From: Peristeroidobacter soli
GTDB taxonomy: Bacteria; Pseudomonadota; Gammaproteobacteria; Steroidobacterales; Steroidobacteraceae
Assembly: GCF_004138485.1 (NCBI RefSeq)
Contig: NZ_RYEV01000005.1
Location: 372,001-436,000, forward strand
Direction: 5' to 3'
Length of the DNA: 64,000 bases
Below are positions 53,340 through 61,756 of this stretch, in pieces. The number at the start of each line of letters is the position of its first letter. Position 1 is the first letter of the stretch. The position numbers and the translations under genes are program-made. A model generated the notes under the pieces. The model had not been told where the DNA came from and searched no databases. It saw nothing but the letters and a program-made list of their open reading frames with translations.

Positions 53340-54464
53340 CTACCCTTCGAAACGTGGAAATGAAAGATCGCTCGGCAGCGTCGGCAACACGTTGCGACGG
53401 CCTTTGCGGAATGCTTGGATCTGCAGCACATACGCCAGCACGCTGGCGACGGCTTCGTACAATGCCGCGGGAATCTGCTGATTCACCTGACTGGTGTTGT
53501 AAATGGAGCGCGCCAGCGGTGGCAGCGTCACGACCTCGACGTCGTGCTCGATGGCGACGGACTTGATGAACAGCGCCATCTCATCGACGCCCTTGGCGAT
53601 AACGAACGGTGCCTGCGCGCGCGTCTCGTCGTATTTCACGGCGACGGCGTAGTGTTCGGGATTGACGATGACCACATCGGCCGTCGGCACGGCTTTGCGA
53701 ACCGCGCCGCGCGACATCTTCTGTTGAATCTGCCGGATGCGCTGTTTGATTTCCGGCCGGCCTTCCTGGGTCTTGTGCTCTTCCTTGACCTCGCGCTTGG
53801 TCATGCGCTGCTCGCGCAGGAACACGAACGTCTGGACCGGCAGGTCGATGAGGGCGAACACGATGAACACCGCGCACAGCGCCATCACTCCGCCGAGCAT
53901 CAGATCCGCGCCACCCTTGATCGCATCGGGCAGCGGGCGGCTCTGCAACTGCAGATAGTCGGCGACGTTGCTACGAGCGACCCACCACAACGTCGCGATG
54001 AGCACCGTGGCCTTGAGCATCGACGTGAGCGTCTCGATCAAGTGACGCTGGGCGAACATGCGTTTGAAGTAGGAGAGGGGATTGAGCTTGTCGAACTTCG
54101 GCTTCAGCGGCGTCAGGCTCATCACCCAGCCGCCCGGAAACAGCGAGCCGAAGCCCACCAGCAGCGGAATGATCAACAGCGGCAGCACCATCTTGAACAG
54201 CAACACCATGCTGGCGGAGAACAGCGTCGAGTTCGCATTCTCGATGTCGCCGGGCTGCGGCATTGGCACGAAGCTGCGCGCGAACAGCTCGCGGAAGTCT
54301 TCCACATAGCCGGGGAGCAGAAACACGATCAGCTGCAGACACAGAAAGATGCCGAGCGCCGTGGTCCAGTCTTTCGAACGCGCAACCTGACCCTGCTCGC
54401 GCGATTTGCGCAGCTTTTGGGCTGACGCTTTTTCACTCTTGTCGTCTTGTGAGGGGGCCGACAT
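53340..54464 (-). CDS. flhB: Flagellar export switch protein FlhB
   Basis: A 374-residue protein. Four membrane helices in the first 215 residues are followed by the cytoplasmic autocleavage domain. The cleavage motif reads NPEH (268-271) instead of the standard NPTH; the Asn-Pro needed for self-cleavage is kept. The rest (YAVAVKYDETRAQAPFVIAKG, then IYNTSQVNQQIPAALYEAVA) is typical. It switches export specificity from hook to filament with FliK. It sits 4 bases after fliR. Confidence 0.96.
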   Translation of the reverse strand: MSAPSQDDKSEKASAQKLRKSREQGQVARSKDWTTALGIFLCLQLIVFLLPGYVEDFRELFARSFVPMPQPGDIENANSTLFSASMVLLFKMVLPLLIIPLLVGFGSLFPGGWVMSLTPLKPKFDKLNPLSYFKRMFAQRHLIETLTSMLKATVLIATLWWVARSNVADYLQLQSRPLPDAIKGGADLMLGGVMALCAVFIVFALIDLPVQTFVFLREQRMTKREVKEEHKTQEGRPEIKQRIRQIQQKMSRGAVRKAVPTADVVIVNPEHYAVAVKYDETRAQAPFVIAKGVDEMALFIKSVAIEHDVEVVTLPPLARSIYNTSQVNQQIPAALYEAVASVLAYVLQIQAFRKGRRNVLPTLPSDLSFPRFEG

Positions 54465-54468
54465 GGCG

Positions 54469-55239
54469 TTACCCCGTCTTCAGGCGCAGCAGTTCGAGCA
54501 CCTGCTGCGTCAGTCGCAAATAATGTCCGGGCACCACTCGCGCCAGATACCCCAGCATGAACAGGCCGAACATGATGATGGCCGAGAAGCCCAGCGAGTA
54601 CAGGTTCAGCGCCGGCGCGATGCGGTTCAACAGGCCGAAACCCAGTTGCACGACCAAAGTGGAGAACACGATGGGAATGGCGAGCAACAATGCCGCCGAG
54701 AACACCCAGGCGACGTTGAAAGCGATGTCTCGCAATGTCTCGAGGTCGAGCGGTCCGCCGACCGGCCAGGTGTGAAAGCTCGCGCCGATGACCTGGGCGA
54801 TGATCAGATGGCCATCGATGCTGAAGAACACCAGCACGCTCAGCAGATAGAACAAGGTGGCGATCACGTCCGAGGACGCGCCGGTCATCGGATCGTTCAT
54901 GACGGCCATCGACAGACCCATCTGCGAGGACACCACGAAACCCAGCATTTGCATCACCGCCATCGTGAGATGAAAGGCGAGGCCGAGCCCAAAACCGATC
55001 AGCGCCTGGTTCGCCGACAGGACGATGGCCTGCAACGACATCGGATCGATCGGCGTCAGTGGCTGAGCCACCGGAATGAAGATCACTGCGAGCACCACCG
55101 ACAGCAGCACGCGCACGGTGATGGGCACCATGTTCTCGCCGATGATAGGCGTTGCGTTGAGCATGCCCAGCACCCGGCAAAACGGCCACCACACCGCGCT
55201 GAGCAGATTCGGCAGTTGTTGGAGTAGCAGTGCTTCCAT
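54469..55239 (-). CDS. fliR: Flagellar export protein FliR
   Basis: A 256-residue inner-membrane protein of the export gate with about six helices (for example PITVRVLLSVVLAVIFIP and VIATLFYLLSVLVFFSIDG). The start is taken at the ATG of MEALLLQQLP, 10 bases after fliQ; a longer frame overlaps fliQ and is rejected. It forms the gate with FliP and FliQ. Confidence 0.95.
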   Translation of the reverse strand: MEALLLQQLPNLLSAVWWPFCRVLGMLNATPIIGENMVPITVRVLLSVVLAVIFIPVAQPLTPIDPMSLQAIVLSANQALIGFGLGLAFHLTMAVMQMLGFVVSSQMGLSMAVMNDPMTGASSDVIATLFYLLSVLVFFSIDGHLIIAQVIGASFHTWPVGGPLDLETLRDIAFNVAWVFSAALLLAIPIVFSTLVVQLGFGLLNRIAPALNLYSLGFSAIIMFGLFMLGYLARVVPGHYLRLTQQVLELLRLKTG

Positions 55240-55249
55240 GCTCGTGGTC

Positions 55250-55522
55250 TCAGCCGCCCGCCAGTTGCGCGGCGCCTCGGAACACGGCGACACAGAAGTC
55301 CATGAGTTGCGCCGCCATCCAGTGGCCGGTCAGCGCGATCGCCAGCAATGTCACCAGCAAGCGGGGCAGGAAGCTCAACGTCTGCTCGTTGATCTGGGTC
55401 GCGGCTTGAAACAAACCAATGACCAGGCCGACCAGCATGCCGGGCACGACCAGCACGCTGACCAGCAGCATCGTCAGTCGGAGCGCGGAGGCGACCAGGT
55501 CGGCGGCGATATCGGCGTTCAT
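55250..55522 (-). CDS. fliQ: Flagellar export protein FliQ
   Basis: A 90-residue protein with two membrane helices (around LTMLLVSVLVVPGMLVGLVI and LLVTLLAIALTGHWMA) and the FliQ landmark GLFQAATQINEQTLSFLP. It is one of the core export-gate subunits. The start ATG lies 14 bases after the fliP stop, and fliR follows after 10 bases. Confidence 0.95.
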   Translation of the reverse strand: MNADIAADLVASALRLTMLLVSVLVVPGMLVGLVIGLFQAATQINEQTLSFLPRLLVTLLAIALTGHWMAAQLMDFCVAVFRGAAQLAGG

Positions 55523-55536
55523 GTGCGTTCGCCTCG

Positions 55537-56313
55537 CTAATACGCCTGAATGCTGCCGACCAGCGTCTGCACCGTCAGCGTCCAGCCATCCACCAGCACG
55601 AACAACAACAGCTTCAAGGGCAGCGAGATGACCAGCGGCGACAGCATCATCATGCCCATGGCCATGAGCACCGAGGACACGACCAGATCGATGATGAGGA
55701 ACGGCACGAACAGCATGCAGCCGATCTGGAACGCGGTCTTCAGCTCACTGAGCACGAACGCAGACAGCTTCACCAGGAAGCCATGCTGGGTCGGATCGGT
55801 GATGTGAGCTTCGCCGGCGAGCTGCGCCATCTGGGTCAGCGCCCCTTTGTGAGTCTGCGCCAGCATGAAGCGCGACAATGGCGCCTCGGCATTCTTCAGC
55901 GCCTGCTGAAAGGAGATCTGCTCGTTGTCGAACGGCACCAGTGCTTCGGTATAGATCTGTTCGCCGACCGGGCGCATCACCAGCAACGTCAGAATGAGCG
56001 CGACGCCGGTGATGATCCGGTTCGGCAGACCCTGCTGCAAGCCGAGCGCCTGACGCAACAGCGCCAGAATGATCACAAAGCGCGTGAAGCAGGTCATCAT
56101 CAACGCCAGGATGGGCAACAGCCCAAGCAGCGTCATGATGATCAGGACTTGCGTCTTGACCGTGAACTCGGTGGTGTTGCCGTTGGCGCTGGTACCGATG
56201 ATCTCGATAGGCGCCGCGCCCGCCGCCGAACACAGGCCGAGCAGCAGCGCGGCCGCTGCAATCAAGCGCGGCCACTTCCAGCGCAGGAGGCCCTGCGCTT
56301 TCACCAAGGTCAT
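55537..56313 (-). CDS. fliP: Flagellar export protein FliP
   Basis: A 258-residue export-gate protein with a cleavable signal peptide (about 1-33) and the family segments MMTCFTRFVIILALLRQALG and DLVVSSVLMAMGMMMLSP. The ATG overlaps the fliN stop (ATGA); longer frames upstream lie in fliN. No fliO gene stands between fliN and fliP, where it is found in many bacteria. Confidence 0.96.
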   Translation of the reverse strand: MTLVKAQGLLRWKWPRLIAAAALLLGLCSAAGAAPIEIIGTSANGNTTEFTVKTQVLIIMTLLGLLPILALMMTCFTRFVIILALLRQALGLQQGLPNRIITGVALILTLLVMRPVGEQIYTEALVPFDNEQISFQQALKNAEAPLSRFMLAQTHKGALTQMAQLAGEAHITDPTQHGFLVKLSAFVLSELKTAFQIGCMLFVPFLIIDLVVSSVLMAMGMMMLSPLVISLPLKLLLFVLVDGWTLTVQTLVGSIQAY

Positions 56314-56675
56314 GGCGTCAGCGAATCCAGATCCAGATCGCTGAGCTCGACCACCTTGAGGCCGTAGTTCTCGCCGCTGACCACGACCTCGGCGCGGCCG
56401 ATGACGGTGCCGTTGACCTTGATGATCAGCGGTTCGCCGGCGAGGGTGTCCAGTTCGATGACGCTGCTGCGCTCGATGTTGGCGAGGTCCTGCAGCGACA
56501 GCCTGGCGGAGCCGACTTCGAGCGTCAGCGTCACCGGGATCCGGCGCATCATCGCTGCGAAATTGCGTTTCGCCGGAGCGGGAGCGGGCGGGGCAGCCGC
56601 GGGTGCTTCGTCCTCGAGCACGTCTTCCAGATCGGCCAGCAAATGGTCGTCGGCAGGATTCGTTGCGGTGTTCAC
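56310..56675 (-). CDS. fliN: Flagellar motor switch protein FliN
   Basis: A 121-residue protein with a C-terminal SpoA domain: IPVTLTLEVGSARLSLQDLA and LIIKVNGTVIGRAEVVV are the typical strands. The N-terminal part is acidic and Pro/Ala-rich. It forms the lower C-ring with FliM. The GTG at 56675 is preferred because an AGGGA site lies about 10 bases upstream; a TTG three codons earlier (56684) is an alternative. Confidence 0.92.
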   Translation of the reverse strand: MNTATNPADDHLLADLEDVLEDEAPAAAPPAPAPAKRNFAAMMRRIPVTLTLEVGSARLSLQDLANIERSSVIELDTLAGEPLIIKVNGTVIGRAEVVVSGENYGLKVVELSDLDLDSLTP

Positions 56676-56693
56676 GGTATTCAATCCCTGGGG

Positions 56694-57581
56694 TCAATCC
56701 ACATCGGCCAATGAAGTGAGACACAGCTTGCCGTGATGTTCGGCGACGCTGGCGGTGAAGAGGCGCGAGTCGCCGATCAGAATATCGGCATCTCCCACGC
56801 TGATCGGCAATACATCCCCCAGGCGCAGATCGAGCAGTGTCCCGAGCGACACTTCCTTCTCCAGCATCCGGGCCCGCAAAGTCAGCTGCAGGCGGGCTGG
56901 AAACGGCTTGGTGGCCGTCATTTGTTTCTGTCTCGAACGATCGCGGCTCGGCGCGAGTGCCTGTAACAGACGATTCATCCAGGCCGCGGAAATCTTCAGC
57001 ATGAGATGGCCGCTGACGTTGTAGCGGCTCTCGCTGAGCGTGATACACAACAGCCACTCGCCGTCGCTGGTGCCTTGCAGACCGGCATCGGCGAAGCTCA
57101 CTTCGGCGGGTGTCTTGGCCCGGCCGCGTTGCGTGGCTTCGATCCGTCGCACGGCGAGCTCGGAGAGTTGTTGACCCAACATGGTGCCGAGACGTTCTTC
57201 GGTCGCTGTCTCGGGCTCATCGGTGATCGGTGTGGCCGGCGGCGGCGCGCTGTTTTCGACTGATGCACTGGTTTCGGGCATCACCGAACCGTAACGATAA
57301 CGTAACAAACACAGCAGCAGCGGCCGCTCGATCGAGAAGTGAATGCGTCCGTCGTTCGCTGTGTAACTCAACCAGCGCTGCGAATCCGCCGGAGCGGCGA
57401 CAAAAGAGATTGCGTCGATCTGAAAGTTTGCTTTGTAGCGACGATTGATGCGCGATCTTAAAAAATCGGCAATATCGTCGCGAACCTGATTGGCGAAGCC
57501 GCCGAGCAGATGCACCGGGCGACCCATGGTGCGCGGGTCGATCACTGTATGCGCGCGGACGTTGGGCTGTTTGTTCGTCAT
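56694..57581 (-). CDS. fliM: FliM-like flagellar switch protein (lacks CheY-binding N-terminus)
   Basis: A 295-residue protein with a FliM-like middle domain and a C-terminal SpoA domain (about 210-290, LQLTLRARMLEKEVSLGTLL then SVGDADILIGDSRLF). The standard N-terminal CheY-binding peptide (LSQxEIDxLL) is absent: the protein starts with a short polar stretch, NKQPNVRAHTVIDP. It is therefore divergent, as in some lateral flagellar systems. Start choice: ATG 57581, with GTG codons at 57590 and 57596 in frame. It is the first gene of the minus-strand flagellar operon fliM-N-P-Q-R-flhB-flhA. Confidence 0.78.
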   Translation of the reverse strand: MTNKQPNVRAHTVIDPRTMGRPVHLLGGFANQVRDDIADFLRSRINRRYKANFQIDAISFVAAPADSQRWLSYTANDGRIHFSIERPLLLCLLRYRYGSVMPETSASVENSAPPPATPITDEPETATEERLGTMLGQQLSELAVRRIEATQRGRAKTPAEVSFADAGLQGTSDGEWLLCITLSESRYNVSGHLMLKISAAWMNRLLQALAPSRDRSRQKQMTATKPFPARLQLTLRARMLEKEVSLGTLLDLRLGDVLPISVGDADILIGDSRLFTASVAEHHGKLCLTSLADVD

Positions 57582-57596
57582 CGCGGCCACGTCCAC

Positions 57597-57999
57597 CTCT
57601 CGTCGGAAAAAATAGTAGCGAGGCGGTTATCGCGTGCGCATTGGAGTTTCTTGATGAGGCAAACCACTAAGTGGTCAGCTCCTGTGATTCACGTCACTAA
57701 CTTGCGTTGCCGGTTTAATCGAAAGTGCAGCCCGGTCGCTAATGCCCCGTTGCAGGCGCAATAGCGTTTCGCATTTTTGCGCGCCATGCGACGTGCTCAT
57801 GCTCAGGCTGATCCATCGGTTAGGGGTTGGTCGTAGAGAAGTGTGCGCGGATGCGCTGAATCTGCCTGCAAAAGTGTGCGTCGCGTAGCAAAAGACCGGA
57901 CGTGCGCTTAACTTGGATCAAGAGCGCGTCGATGCTACGGACGGCTCAGCGCACTGCGGCGACTCTGAGCGACCAGGACGAGTTCAAAAGGATGAAGCG
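57597..57999. other. Divergent flagellar control region
   Basis: About 400 bases between fliM (minus) and fliE (plus), the two operon starts. It holds a palindrome ACCACT-A-AGTGGT (57663-57675) and a sigma-28-like element (57716-57742). No lafK-type regulator gene or small gene is seen, although lateral flagellar clusters often carry lafK here. No sigma-54 element was convincing. Confidence 0.5.
57716..57742 (+). promoter_or_regulatory. Possible sigma-28-like promoter of the fliE operon
   Basis: TAATCGAA, 11 bases, GTCGCTAA: 6 of 8 match the -10 consensus GCCGATAA and the spacing is exact. It is 258 bases from fliE, so the leader would be long. Confidence 0.4.
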
Positions 58000-58356
58000 A
58001 TGCCCGTAACGCAGTTCTCCCATAGCCCGATGGCTGCAGCGATTGAAGCAGTTCAATCGCGCATTACCGAAGACGCCGCATCTCTTCGGCAATTCGCGCC
58101 ATCACCCGCTGTCGCAAATGATCAAGCTCAATACATCGACGGGTTCGGTTCGTTCTTCCAACGAGCCGTGAGCAATGTCGATGCACAGGATCGTGCCGCC
58201 GCCGAAAAGATGGCCGCGGTCGATGCCGGTCGCAGCGACGATCTGGTCGGCGCCATGCTGGCCAGCCAGCAAGCGAGTCTGTCCTTCTCCATGCTGATGC
58301 AGGCCAGGAACAAAGTGGTCGGCGCCATGGAAGATCTGATCAAGCTGCCGCTGTAG
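58000..58356 (+). CDS. fliE: Flagellar hook-basal body protein FliE
   Basis: A 118-residue protein that joins the MS ring to the rod. The C-terminal half has the FliE pattern: FGSFFQRAVSNVDAQDRAAA and a helix ending in FSMLMQARNKVVGAMEDLI. The ATG starting MPVTQFS has an AAGGA site about 8 bases upstream; the upstream frame is not needed. First gene of fliE-F-G-H-I-J. Confidence 0.92.
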   Translation: MPVTQFSHSPMAAAIEAVQSRITEDAASLRQFAPSPAVANDQAQYIDGFGSFFQRAVSNVDAQDRAAAEKMAAVDAGRSDDLVGAMLASQQASLSFSMLMQARNKVVGAMEDLIKLPL

Positions 58357-58366
58357 GCCCACCCCA

Positions 58367-60058
58367 GTGACGAATACGCTGAAATCGGCCGTGGCCAGAT
58401 TCTGGCCACGCAGTGGTGCTGCGAGCGTGCCAAACGGCAACGCCAGCGCGCCGCCTCCCTTCGAATGGGCCGGGCTGTTGCGCAGCCTCGCGCCGCTGGT
58501 GTTGCTGGCGACGGTCATCACCGCTGTGGTGCTGATGTTCGCTTGGCGCGATCAGTCTTCCTTCAAGCCTCTTTTCGGTGCACGCGAGAAAGTCGCGGCC
58601 GCGGATATGATGACCGTGCTCGATGGCGCCGGCATTCCATATCGCATTCATCCCGACACCGGTCAGGTGCTCGTGCCTGGCAATCGGCTCGGCGAAGTGC
58701 GCATGTTGCTCGCCTCCAAGGGCGTAGTCGCACAGCTGCCCGCGGGTCTCGAGCTCATGGATCGCAGCGATCCGCTCGGCGTCAGTCAGTTCGTGCAGGA
58801 CGTGCGCTTCCGTCGCGGCCTCGAGGGCGAGCTCTCTCAGAGCATCATGACCATCGACGCCGTCGAGACGGCGCGTGTCCACATCGCAATCGCCAAGTCT
58901 TCGTCGTTCGTCGTCAACACCGCCGAGCCCAGCTCTGCATCGGTGGTGCTCGGCCTGAAGGCGGGCCGCAAGCTTTCCAATGAACAGATCGCCGCCATCG
59001 TGAAGATGGTGGCGAGCAGCGCCACCGGGCTGGATCCCGCCAACGTCACGCTGGTCGATCAGTCGGGCAACCTGCTGTCCTCGCGGGTGGATCTGGCGGA
59101 GGGGTTCGAGGCTCAGGTCAACGATGCCGCGGCTCACTATCGCGACGAAACTCTGCGTAGCGCGGAGAATCTGCTGGCGCCGGTCGTCGGCAACGACAAC
59201 TTCAAGCTCAGCGTCACCGCCGATGTCGACAACGACAAGGTGCAGGAGACGCACGAGCAGTACGGCGACACGCCTAAAGTCACCAACGAATCGACGCGTG
59301 CCGAGAACGATACCGATCCGCTGGCGCTCGGCGTGCCGGGCTCGCTGAGCAATCGGCCGATCGATGTCGGCGCGAATGCTCAAGCGGGTCAGGAGAGCAG
59401 CAAGCAGCGTAACGCCGCGACCCGGCAGTTCGCCTATGACCGCAGCGTCACTCAGATTCAGCGTAGCAAGGGCCGCCTGAAGAAACTCAGCGTGGCGGTC
59501 GTCCTCAACGATGCCGCCGCGCCGACCGGCGGTGCCTGGAGCGAAGCGCAGCTCGCCAACATCGACAAGATTCTTCGCAGCGGTCTCGGCATCGATACCA
59601 CTCGCGGCGACAGCCTGGTTGTCTCTTCGCTCGGCTTCCCGAAGCCGGCGCCGCCGCCGGTGTGGTGGCAGCAGCCTGAGCGCATGGTCGATATCGGAAT
59701 GTATGTGGCGTACGCCCTGGCCGCACTGTTTGCCTATCTGTTCATCGCACGTCCGATGTTGCGAATGGCCAGGCAGCGCCTGGAATTGCCGGCGCCGACG
59801 GTGCAACAGATTGAAGCGACGCCGGTCCCGGCCGCTGCCCCCGCGGGCGCTGCAATCGCGGCGGCGGCGTTGCCGACGCCGAGTGCGAACAAGGGGCCGA
59901 TCCCGGTCGGTCCGCTCCTGGAAGATTACGACCTGCCACCGCCGGGCTCGCCGGTCGATGTGATGGTCGATCACCTGCGTGCGCTGGCGGCCAAGGAGCC
60001 GGAGCGTGTCGCCGAAGTCGTGAAGCAGTGGGTACAGAAGAATGTCCGACGCGAGTAA
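58367..60058 (+). CDS. fliF: Flagellar MS-ring protein FliF
   Basis: A 563-residue protein. A first membrane helix (about 46-64, APLVLLATVITAVVLMFAW) is followed by the periplasmic ring-building domains (DPLGVSQFVQDVRFRRGLEG, then AVETARVHIAIAK) and a second helix (about 445-465). The C-terminal tail binds FliG. The GTG start lies 10 bases after fliE. The end overlaps fliG by 17 bases. Confidence 0.95.
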   Translation: MTNTLKSAVARFWPRSGAASVPNGNASAPPPFEWAGLLRSLAPLVLLATVITAVVLMFAWRDQSSFKPLFGAREKVAAADMMTVLDGAGIPYRIHPDTGQVLVPGNRLGEVRMLLASKGVVAQLPAGLELMDRSDPLGVSQFVQDVRFRRGLEGELSQSIMTIDAVETARVHIAIAKSSSFVVNTAEPSSASVVLGLKAGRKLSNEQIAAIVKMVASSATGLDPANVTLVDQSGNLLSSRVDLAEGFEAQVNDAAAHYRDETLRSAENLLAPVVGNDNFKLSVTADVDNDKVQETHEQYGDTPKVTNESTRAENDTDPLALGVPGSLSNRPIDVGANAQAGQESSKQRNAATRQFAYDRSVTQIQRSKGRLKKLSVAVVLNDAAAPTGGAWSEAQLANIDKILRSGLGIDTTRGDSLVVSSLGFPKPAPPPVWWQQPERMVDIGMYVAYALAALFAYLFIARPMLRMARQRLELPAPTVQQIEATPVPAAAPAGAAIAAAALPTPSANKGPIPVGPLLEDYDLPPPGSPVDVMVDHLRALAAKEPERVAEVVKQWVQKNVRRE

Positions 60059-61061
60059 TGCTGTCGCTCAAGTGGCCGCCTCGCCGTTGGAGCAGGCCGC
60101 CATCGTATTGCTGAGCATGGGCGAGGAGCCGGCCGCGGCCGTGCTTCGTTGCCTGTCTCGCGACGAGCTGCTGGAAGTGACCCAGGTGATGTCGCGAATC
60201 AGCGGTATCAAAGTCGAAGCGGTGAAGAATTCGCTGCAACGGTTCTTCGATGAATACCGTCAGCAGAGCGGCGTGCACGGCGCGTCCCGCTCTTATCTGA
60301 AGCGTTCGCTGGATCTGGCGCTGGGCTCGGATATCGCCGACAGCGTGCTGAACAGCATTTACGGCGATGCCATTCGTCCGAAGCTGGCGCGTTTGCAGTG
60401 GGCCTCGCCGAAGTGGCTGGCCGAGCGCATCAGCCAGGAGCACGTGCGCATGCAGACCGTGTTCCTCGCATTCCTGCCGCCGGCACTCGCAGGTCAGGTC
60501 ATCGGTGCGCTGCCCGCTGGCACTCGCGATCTGGTGCTGGTGAATCTGGCGCGCTTGAACGAAGTCGATCACGAGTTGCTGGTCGAGCTGGATGAACTGG
60601 TCGAGCGCTGCCTCGCGAGCCTGGGCTTGCAGAGCACCAGCGTGGAAGGTGTGCGTCAGGTGGCGGAGATCCTCAATCGTCTGCCGGACAACCGCGCCAA
60701 GATGGTCGAAGTGTTGCGCAGTCACGATGCCGAAGTGGTCGCCGAGATCGAACGCAGCATGTACGACTTCTTCATTCTGTCGCGCCAGAGCGAAGCGACC
60801 CTGTTGCGAATCATGGAAGACGTGCCGGTCGAACAATGGGCCATCGCGCTCAAGGGCGCCGAGCCCGCGGTTCGCGATTCCATCATCAGAGCCATGCCGC
60901 GTCGTCAGGCGCAGAGCTTCGAAGAAACCATGCGTCGCAGTGGGCCGGTGTCGCGCAGCCGCGTCGAGCAGGCCCGCGACGAAATCATGGCTCAGGTCAA
61001 AGCGCTGGCCGACGCCGGTGAAATCGAAGTGCAGCTGTTCGCCGAGGCGGTGCTGGAATGA
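60042..61061 (+). CDS. fliG: Flagellar motor switch protein FliG
   Basis: A 339-residue rotor protein. The N-terminal domain starts AAIVLLSMGEEPAAAVL, and the middle and C-terminal domains carry the torque helix region (AIALKGAEPAVRDSII, then RSRVEQARDEIMAQVK), including the charged residues expected to face the stator. It binds FliF and FliM. The stop overlaps the fliH ATG. Confidence 0.95.
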   Translation: MSDASNAVAQVAASPLEQAAIVLLSMGEEPAAAVLRCLSRDELLEVTQVMSRISGIKVEAVKNSLQRFFDEYRQQSGVHGASRSYLKRSLDLALGSDIADSVLNSIYGDAIRPKLARLQWASPKWLAERISQEHVRMQTVFLAFLPPALAGQVIGALPAGTRDLVLVNLARLNEVDHELLVELDELVERCLASLGLQSTSVEGVRQVAEILNRLPDNRAKMVEVLRSHDAEVVAEIERSMYDFFILSRQSEATLLRIMEDVPVEQWAIALKGAEPAVRDSIIRAMPRRQAQSFEETMRRSGPVSRSRVEQARDEIMAQVKALADAGEIEVQLFAEAVLE

Positions 61062-61756
61062 GCCGCGTCTGGCGCTCGCACCGGTTCACTGCGCTGTCGC
61101 AGCTGGCGGACCCGAACGCCTGGGCCGGGCCGGGCGCGATGCCGTCGCAAGTTACATCGGCCATGCACGATGGTTATCAGCGCGGCATGGAGCGCGGCTA
61201 TCGCGAAGGTCACGAGGCCGGCATGCGCACCGGCATGGACACAGGCCGTGCCGAGGGCCGGGAAGAGGGCAAACAGCAGGGTCACGAAGCCGGCAAGCAG
61301 GAAGCCCTGGTCCGCTTCGAACGACTCTCGGCGCCGGTCACCGAGATGCTCGAGGCGTTCAAGCACATGCAGGCCGACTATCAGACGGCCATGCGCAAGG
61401 AAGTGATCGAGCTGGTCGCGAAAGTCGCGCGCCAGGTCATTCGCAAAGAAATCCAGATGCAGCCCATGCAGTTGCTCGCGCTGGTCGACGAAGCGCTGTC
61501 GACGATGCCGCGGGTCGCCGCGGATGAGATCGCCGTTTATCTCAACCCGCAGGATCTGGAGCGCATCATCGAGCTCGATCCGGCGCAGGCGGAGCGTTGG
61601 AATCTGTGGGCCGACGACAAGCTCGAGCTCGGCGAGTGCCGCGTGAAGGCAGGGCATCGCGAAGCGGACGCGGGTTGCAGCCAGCGCCTGAGCGCCTGCA
61701 TGGAACAGATCGAAGAGCGCCTGCTGCCGCACCCGGATGAGCAGGTGGCTGCATGA
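61058..61756 (+). CDS. fliH: Flagellar assembly protein FliH
   Basis: A 232-residue regulator of the FliI ATPase. A Gly-rich segment (about 40-80) repeats small-xxx-Gly heptads such as YREGHEAG and MRTGMDTG, the glycine-repeat helix of FliH. It is followed by the conserved domain (VIELVAKVARQVIRKEI). ATGA overlaps at both ends tie it to fliG and fliI. Confidence 0.9.
   Translation: MSRVWRSHRFTALSQLADPNAWAGPGAMPSQVTSAMHDGYQRGMERGYREGHEAGMRTGMDTGRAEGREEGKQQGHEAGKQEALVRFERLSAPVTEMLEAFKHMQADYQTAMRKEVIELVAKVARQVIRKEIQMQPMQLLALVDEALSTMPRVAADEIAVYLNPQDLERIIELDPAQAERWNLWADDKLELGECRVKAGHREADAGCSQRLSACMEQIEERLLPHPDEQVAA

Noticed and set aside
57597-57999. Sigma-54 promoter between fliM and fliE
   Set aside because: No GG-N10-GC pair with adequate flanking match was found on either strand by eye.
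58340-59974. Long open frame (544 codons) opposite fliF
   Set aside because: Same shadow pattern; fliF is unambiguous on the other strand.
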